Source: Akkermansia muciniphila
GTDB lineage: Bacteria; Verrucomicrobiota; Verrucomicrobiia; Limisphaerales; UBA9464
Reading direction: 5' to 3'
Assembly: GCA_945873715.1 (NCBI GenBank)
Contig: CAMCFL010000043.1
Span: 1-11,740 of the forward strand
DNA: 11,740 bases
Below the pieces are notes generated by a model. The model did no database searches, was not told where the DNA came from, and worked only from the letters and a program-made list of their open reading frames with translations. Each line of letters opens with the position of its first letter. The first letter of the stretch is position 1. A program made the position numbers and the translations under genes. Positions 7,214 to 11,740 of this stretch are shown here, piece by piece.

Positions 7214-7244
7214 GATTGGCGCGGTGGTCGCCGTTCCCGCCTGC

Positions 7245-8120
7245 CTAGGTCAAGGCATTGAATGCCGGGCTTCCAGAGTTCCACAGGCCCTGACGGCTGC
7301 GCCGCGGGTGCGAACCGTGGACGTACCCAACACGACGTCCGATGACGAACAGGTTTTGACCCAATCGGTTGATCGGCCAGAGGCGGTCCAGGATCGGATT
7401 GAGATGCTCGACGGCGCTCATCGCCGAGCCGACACCGGGAATCTTGCGCATCCAGGCCACGGACGGGCTCGTGAGGGTGGGCCCGACTTCATGGTACCCG
7501 ATTTCTTCGATCAGGAAGCCGTGGGAGAGCAGGAGCGATTTGAAGCTGGACCGGGTGTAGCGGCGCGGATGTCCCTGACCTCCGAGGAGGTCCTGAACCA
7601 GTTCGGTCGCCGACGACTGATTCGGGGCGAACGTCAGGATCAACTGCCCGCCTTCTCGAATGACGCGGTGGAGTTCCCGGAGGCTTTCAAAGTGATTGGC
7701 CACATGCTCAATGACCCCACTGCCAATGACGGTGTCGAAGTGCGCGTCGGGGTAGGGAAGACGGGAGATGTGATCCAGTTGGCGAAATGTCAGGTCGGCG
7801 TAGCGGTGGAATTGCGCGGCCGGGCATGCGCACGGGTCGCAGCCATGGAGTTCGACGCTGTTCCCAAAGATTCGCCGGAGCACGCAGGAGTCGAAGGCGT
7901 GGTAGCATCCCCAGTCGAGGATCCTGGGGCCTTCGACATATGGGAGGTACCGGAAGATGGCCCTGAGATGCGCCCGGATCACTCCGAGGTTGTTGCTGTG
8001 GGCGCGAAGGTGTGCGTCCTCTGCTTCTGCAAGCTGTTTCGAAAAAAGGTCCTGCATCTCAGGAAGCAGAGTCCCGGCGGTGAGATTCGACGCCGCGGTT
8101 GCGGCTGCTTCGCGATTCAT
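7245..8120 (-). CDS. class I SAM-dependent methyltransferase (Methyltransf_11-like)
   Basis: The 291-residue protein has a Rossmann-like methyltransferase core at about 60-205. Motif I is ILDWGCYHAFDS (67-78). The acidic end of strand 2 is near ELHGCDPCA (90-98). Motif IV/V is FDTVIGSGVIEHV (128-140), followed by LRELHRVIREGGQLILTFAP (147-166), the usual post-core helix and strand. A variable C-terminal part (about 205-291) may bind substrate. Motif I is unusual: the common GxGxG is reduced to GCYHA, with only the first glycine kept. That still occurs in some members but makes SAM binding less certain. The substrate (small molecule, lipid or sugar) cannot be inferred, since the gene stands alone with smc convergent and the protease divergent. 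The ATG at 8120 lacks a clear ribosome binding site. Confidence 0.85.
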   Translation of the reverse strand: MNREAAATAASNLTAGTLLPEMQDLFSKQLAEAEDAHLRAHSNNLGVIRAHLRAIFRYLPYVEGPRILDWGCYHAFDSCVLRRIFGNSVELHGCDPCACPAAQFHRYADLTFRQLDHISRLPYPDAHFDTVIGSGVIEHVANHFESLRELHRVIREGGQLILTFAPNQSSATELVQDLLGGQGHPRRYTRSSFKSLLLSHGFLIEEIGYHEVGPTLTSPSVAWMRKIPGVGSAMSAVEHLNPILDRLWPINRLGQNLFVIGRRVGYVHGSHPRRSRQGLWNSGSPAFNALT

Positions 8121-8262
8121 AGGTGGACAAATTCCAGCGCCCGATGGACGAAATGTCGATCCATTAGGGCAGGACCCACCTGAAGCGGTCGATGTTGAGT
8201 CTGATCCACGCCGCGCAACGGCGTTGATGGATTGAGGGTGCAGAGCTCACGATCGACCTGCT

Positions 8263-8286
8263 GGGGAAAGCCGCGGAGGAGCGGAG
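8263..8286 (+). repeat. dispersed repeat family A, short copy
   Basis: The core GCCGCGGAGGAGCGGAG agrees with the copies at 2771-2801 and 3233-3263 but ends before the final AGAAGCGG. As in the upstream island, a family B unit follows on the same strand. Confidence 0.55.
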
Positions 8287-8330
8287 TTCAACCCCGTCCT
8301 GGATCAGATCCGGGGGCAGGCAAGCCCCAG

Positions 8331-8363
8331 GCGCGGCAGCGTCCTGGAGTGCGCGTGCAGCGT
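8331..8363 (+). repeat. dispersed repeat family B, copy 2 (core GTCCTGGAGTGCG)
   Basis: This unit matches 2826-2856 except for one substitution and two extra bases (CG) after the core. It runs directly into the ATCCGCG-rich hairpin that begins at 8365. Confidence 0.6.
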
Positions 8364-8364
8364 A

Positions 8365-8461
8365 ATCCGCGGCCTTATCCGCGTTCATCCGCGTGATCCG
8401 CGGTCAAACTTTTGAAAGCCGAAGAGGCAGTTGACCGCGGATCACACGGATGAACGCGGAT
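8365..8461. repeat. 31-bp inverted repeat with tandem ATCCGCG words
   Basis: The arms 8377-8407 and 8431-8461 are reverse complements over 31 bp with one mismatch (at 8392), around a 23-nt loop. The left side contains four ATCCGCG words, at 8365, 8377, 8387 and 8396. The arms share the style of the hairpin at 1926-1989: short imperfect words such as GGATCACAC versus GAATCACAC. Here, however, the element lies between divergent genes, so a terminator role is unlikely. Confidence 0.7.
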
Positions 8462-8553
8462 GGGACGGGACTCCGTCACCGGATCAGGCCGGAGGATGAA
8501 TCCCGTTGTACCTTCAGAAGCGGGGGTGGCCAGCAGCCCACCTCAAGGCCTCG

Positions 8554-8582
8554 TTGACACCTCCCCTCCGCCTGCGTGTCAT
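8554..8582 (+). promoter_or_regulatory. possible promoter for the M4 protease gene
   Basis: TTGACA at 8554-8559 is a perfect sigma70-type -35 hexamer. At 17-bp spacing, TGTCAT (8577-8582) agrees with four of six -10 positions. Transcription would then begin near 8589-8590, at the ATG itself, giving a leaderless mRNA. There is no Shine-Dalgarno sequence before either candidate ATG, which fits. Chance occurrence remains quite possible. Confidence 0.25.
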
Positions 8583-8589
8583 GGGTGCC

Positions 8590-11500
8590 ATGAGATCCGC
8601 ACCCCTGCATCCGCTTTTCCTGTTCGGCGTGTTGTTGGGTTCATGGACGCTGTGCGCTCAGGAGCTCGGGGTGCCTGAACGCGTACAATCGGCGTTCGGG
8701 ACGCCCGTTGCCGGGATCACCGCGGGCGAGGCCATCGCCCGGCAGCGGGAATCGACCCCGTTCGAGGAACGGGTGCGCGTGCGACTGGCGCAGATGATGG
8801 AGGCAAGACGGAGTCGGCCCGGTCCAACCCCGCCGATGGTCGGGACGGCCTCATCCATCGGGACGGTGAAGGTGCCGCCGGGCGCAGACATCCATTGGCG
8901 TGAAGGTGGCCTTCCCCGACGGATCTCGGGTCCGTCCCTCGTGGGTTCCGCGTCAAGGACGGCGCAGCCAAGCGCGACGCTGCACCCGAGCCGACGGGTC
9001 ATTGCCTTCATCGAAGATTACCGGGAGCTGTTCCAAGTGGATGAGCCGGGCGAAGAACTGGAACTGGTGCGCGAGGAGTCGGATTCGCTCGGGTTCATCC
9101 ACCTCCGGTTTCAGCAGCGGCATCAGGGGCTCAAGGTGATCGGCTGCGAACTTCTCGCCCACATCGACCTCGACGGACATCTGACGGCGGTCGAGTCCAC
9201 GCTGGAGCGCACGCCGAGGCTGGCCACGACTGTTCCCGTCATCACGGCGGGACAGGCGGCGACCCTGACCCGCGTCCGTTTCCCCGGTGGACGGACCGCC
9301 AGCCACACTCCTCCGGACCTGGGGATCCTTACGGCTGCGGGCGAGACGGCCCGGCTGGTGTGGTCGTTCGAGCTCATGGTGGGATTCTCGCAAGCATGGC
9401 GGGTCGTCGTCGATGCCGAGACCGGACGTTTGCTGTCGCGTGAATCACGGATCTGCACGGCCAACGTGGCCGGGTCGGGCGTTGACCTGCTCGGAACCAC
9501 CCGGAACCTGAACGTGTGGCAGTCCGGCGCGACCTATTACCTGGTGGACGCCAGCAAGCCCTCGTTCAATCCCAACTTCAATCCGTTGGTCGACGCGCGT
9601 GGCGTCATCCTGATCGCCGATGCCCACGGCATCCCACTCGGTCAATTGACGGACTCCGACATCCTCTATGTGACTTCCGCTTCGCCGAACTCCTGGAGCG
9701 TTCGTGATGGCGTCAGCGCGGCGTATTGCTTCTCCCAGACCTACGACTACTTCCGGGATCGGCACGGGCGCAATTCCTACGACAACCTCGGAACCACCCT
9801 GACGGCGCTGATCCGAATCGGCGGGATGGACAATGCGTTCTGGAACGGTGCGGTCGGCATGATGGGCTTCGGGGATGTGCAACCCTACGCTGCGTCCCTC
9901 GACGTGATCGGACACGAGGTCACCCACGGAGTCGTGGAGAAGTCCGCCGGCCTGATCTACCAGAACCAGCCGGGAGCGCTGAACGAATCCTTCGCCGACA
10001 TCTTCGGCGAGATGACCGAGGCCCGGACCGACGGGCAGCCCGACTGGATGATTGGCAGTCGCCTCTCGTCGCCGTTCCGGAACATGAGGGACCCCGCCTC
10101 GAAGCAGCTTCCCGGGAGGATGTCCGAGTTCGTGAAGCTCCCGAACACCGATGCAGGCGATCATGGCGGCGTCCACGTCAACAGCAGCATCATCAACCGG
10201 GCCTTCTACCAGTTGGCCGCCGGTCTTCCCAACGCCCTCGGATTGATCCCCTCGGAACGGATCTTCTACCGGGCACTCACCGTCCACCTGCTGGCCCAGA
10301 GCCAGTTCGTTGATGCCCGGCTTGCTGCCATCACCAGTGCCGAAGAACTCTTCGGTGTCGGCAGTGCCCAGGCCGTCCGGACCGCCGAGGCCTTTGATTC
10401 CGTCGAGATCTTCGCCTCGCCGAGTACGACTCCCCCCCCGGCCATCCCCGTGGTGGCCGCACCGGACTCCTACCTCACGGTCGGGGATGCCTCGTTCGGC
10501 GGGTATGAAATGCGACGCTGGGAGACCGCGCTCAGCGATGGATCCTTCGGTCGGCAGATCGCGACCGGCATCAAGCGCTCACGCCCGGCAGTCGATGGAG
10601 CCGGCGAACTGGCGATGTTCGTCAATGCGGCCCACGACCTGGTCTTGATCGACACGGCGGATCCGACGGATCGCGCGGATCTGGGCGAGCCCGGACGAAT
10701 CCATTCCGTGGCGGGTTCGCCCAATGGTCGGTACGTCAGCCTGGTGCTGCGGAATGCCACGACGGGGGTTCCCGAGAACGAGATCCTTCTGATCGACCTC
10801 GTGAACGGAGGCAGCAAGACCTTTGAACTCGCCGTGCCGCTCCTCGACGGCACCTCCGTGGATCAGGTGCTGTACGCCGACGCGATGACCTTCTCCGCTG
10901 ACAGTTCCCTCCTCGTGTACGATGCGTTGTCCACCGTGCGTTTCGGCTCGGCCAATCCCGTCCGCCGTTGGAGCGTCTCGGCACTGGATCCTGCCACCGG
11001 CCGTACCTCGGTGCTGATTCCGCCGATCAGCGGCGTCGACACCGGCAACCCGGCATTTGGCCGGGCTGGCAACCGATACCTGCTCTTCGAGGCGACCGAC
11101 ATCGCGGCCAACCTTTCCTATGTGTTCGTGGCCGACCTCTTCGCGGGTGAGGCGAAGTCGATTCGGGTCGTCGAAGACGTCTATACTTATCCCTGCTTCA
11201 CGGGCGACGAAGGGGCCGTGCTGTACGCGGCTCCGGACGGCAGCCTCTTCGGCTCGGGCGTTTCGCTCTACCGGATCCCCCTGACCGCCGATCGGCTTGG
11301 AACGAGCGGCAATCCGGAGTGGTGGATCGAGGACGCCTATCTCGGGGTCATCTATCGCCGCGGAGACTTCGTCGGCACCAATGCGCTGCCGGTGGTCAGC
11401 CTGCTTCCCGGGGTGACCTCGGTGCCTCCCCTGGTCCCGTTCCAGCTCGGTGCCCAGGCGTCGGATGCCGATGGCAGCGTGGCCCGCGTGGAGTTCTACG

Positions 11501-11740
11501 ACGGTTCCATTCTCCTCGGCCAAACCGTCACGGCGACCGCGGGTTCCTACCGTTTCAACTGGACCCCGACGACCCTTGGGACCCACCGCCTCATTGCCCG
11601 GGCGGTCGACAACCTTGGAGCGACGGCCGACAGCTCCCCGCTGGTGGTCCAGGTGCAGGCCAGTCGCCCCCGCCTGTCCCTCACCGCCCTCTCCCCGACC
11701 CAGGTCCGGATCGTCGTCAGCGAGGGCGACGGGGCGTACG
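8590..11740 (+). CDS. secreted M4 (thermolysin-like) metalloprotease with propeller and Ig-like domains, 3' partial
   Basis: One frame is open from 8590 to the window end (1050 codons visible, no stop), so the C-terminus is missing. Residues 1-24 form a signal peptide (MRSAPLHPLFLFGVLLGSW, then LCAQ). An FTP/PepSY-like propeptide lies at about 138-280. The M4 catalytic domain (about 295-615) has the zinc motif HEVTH at 442-446, the third ligand Glu466 in NESFAD, and Asp524 and His529 in DHGGVHVNS, matching thermolysin His142/His146/Glu166 and Asp226/His231. The His-to-Glu spacing of 24 is exactly that of thermolysin. Next comes a region like WD40/PD40 beta-propellers (about 626-930, repeated blades such as SPNGRYVSLVL and SADSSLLVYD), then a Big_7-type bacterial Ig-like domain at about 933-1024 (GSVARVEFYDGSILLG) and the start of another module. 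It should be an exported zymogen that digests extracellular protein. An ATG at 8581 gives three more residues; 8590 is preferred for the signal peptide. Confidence 0.9.
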   Translation, partial: MRSAPLHPLFLFGVLLGSWTLCAQELGVPERVQSAFGTPVAGITAGEAIARQRESTPFEERVRVRLAQMMEARRSRPGPTPPMVGTASSIGTVKVPPGADIHWREGGLPRRISGPSLVGSASRTAQPSATLHPSRRVIAFIEDYRELFQVDEPGEELELVREESDSLGFIHLRFQQRHQGLKVIGCELLAHIDLDGHLTAVESTLERTPRLATTVPVITAGQAATLTRVRFPGGRTASHTPPDLGILTAAGETARLVWSFELMVGFSQAWRVVVDAETGRLLSRESRICTANVAGSGVDLLGTTRNLNVWQSGATYYLVDASKPSFNPNFNPLVDARGVILIADAHGIPLGQLTDSDILYVTSASPNSWSVRDGVSAAYCFSQTYDYFRDRHGRNSYDNLGTTLTALIRIGGMDNAFWNGAVGMMGFGDVQPYAASLDVIGHEVTHGVVEKSAGLIYQNQPGALNESFADIFGEMTEARTDGQPDWMIGSRLSSPFRNMRDPASKQLPGRMSEFVKLPNTDAGDHGGVHVNSSIINRAFYQLAAGLPNALGLIPSERIFYRALTVHLLAQSQFVDARLAAITSAEELFGVGSAQAVRTAEAFDSVEIFASPSTTPPPAIPVVAAPDSYLTVGDASFGGYEMRRWETALSDGSFGRQIATGIKRSRPAVDGAGELAMFVNAAHDLVLIDTADPTDRADLGEPGRIHSVAGSPNGRYVSLVLRNATTGVPENEILLIDLVNGGSKTFELAVPLLDGTSVDQVLYADAMTFSADSSLLVYDALSTVRFGSANPVRRWSVSALDPATGRTSVLIPPISGVDTGNPAFGRAGNRYLLFEATDIAANLSYVFVADLFAGEAKSIRVVEDVYTYPCFTGDEGAVLYAAPDGSLFGSGVSLYRIPLTADRLGTSGNPEWWIEDAYLGVIYRRGDFVGTNALPVVSLLPGVTSVPPLVPFQLGAQASDADGSVARVEFYDGSILLGQTVTATAGSYRFNWTPTTLGTHRLIARAVDNLGATADSSPLVVQVQASRPRLSLTALSPTQVRIVVSEGDGAY

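Larger units (their letters stand above)
8121..8589. other. divergent intergenic region with dispersed repeats
   Basis: About 470 bp lie between the divergent methyltransferase and protease genes, so promoters for both should be here. No convincing gene is seen: short open frames are built from repeat sequence. It contains one family A unit, one family B unit, a 31-bp-arm hairpin and a possible promoter for the protease. Confidence 0.6.

Noticed and set aside
7214..7244. Terminator between convergent smc and methyltransferase genes
   Set aside because: The 31-nt gap holds only a weak GGCG/CGCC pairing and no U-run, too little to call.
7050..8183. Plus-strand frame across the smc end and the methyltransferase
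   Set aside because: It overlaps the end of smc in another frame and lies antisense to a gene with clear methyltransferase motifs.
8365..8402. Spaced ATCCGCG words considered as a CRISPR array
   Set aside because: The repeats are only 7 bp with 2-5 bp gaps, there are no spacers of CRISPR length and no cas genes. It is the arm of an inverted repeat.
9445..10287. Minus-strand frame opposite the M4 catalytic region
   Set aside because: It is the shadow of the zinc-site region. The plus-strand frame has the full thermolysin motif set and stays open for over 3 kb.

Overview
The window reads as chromosomal DNA from a high-G+C, free-living bacterium. My best guess is Verrucomicrobiota, or a neighbour in the PVC group. 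The grounds are a secreted M4 protease carrying propeller and Ig-like modules, a CotH-kinase-like remnant, and intergenic regions packed with palindromic dispersed repeats. This is inference from gene content and style. No rRNA or single diagnostic marker is present.

Left part (1-2630): the possible tail of an upstream gene (1-84) is followed by a xylose-isomerase-family sugar isomerase (101-1141) and an RsuA-type 16S rRNA pseudouridine synthase (1180-1896), both on +. Facing them on - are a short C-terminal remnant of a CotH-kinase-like protein (2012-2272) and a small predicted membrane protein (2318-2623). A perfect 26-bp inverted repeat (1926-1989) lies between the converging ends and looks like a two-way terminator built from a dispersed repeat.

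Middle (2624-8120): about 850 bp without a convincing gene forms a repeat island with at least six palindromic or dispersed elements. It ends in an AT-rich patch holding two inverted DnaA-box-like sequences (3371-3408) just upstream of a full-length smc gene (3473-7213). smc converges on a class I SAM-dependent methyltransferase gene (7245-8120, -).

Right part (8121-11740): a second repeat-bearing intergenic region (8121-8589) shares two repeat families with the first, in the same order, and adds a 31-bp-arm hairpin. Beyond it one reading frame stays open from 8590 to the window edge. It encodes a secreted thermolysin-like (M4) metalloprotease with signal peptide, FTP-like propeptide, complete zinc site, a beta-propeller-like region and a bacterial Ig-like domain; its 3' end lies outside the window.

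The genes do not form one pathway: sugar isomerisation, rRNA modification, chromosome organisation, a methyltransferase and an exoprotease. I see no defence system, CRISPR array, prophage, transposase or biosynthetic cluster. The points most worth following are the two repeat-rich intergenic regions, the inverted DnaA-box pair before smc, the altered metal site of the sugar isomerase and the modular protease.
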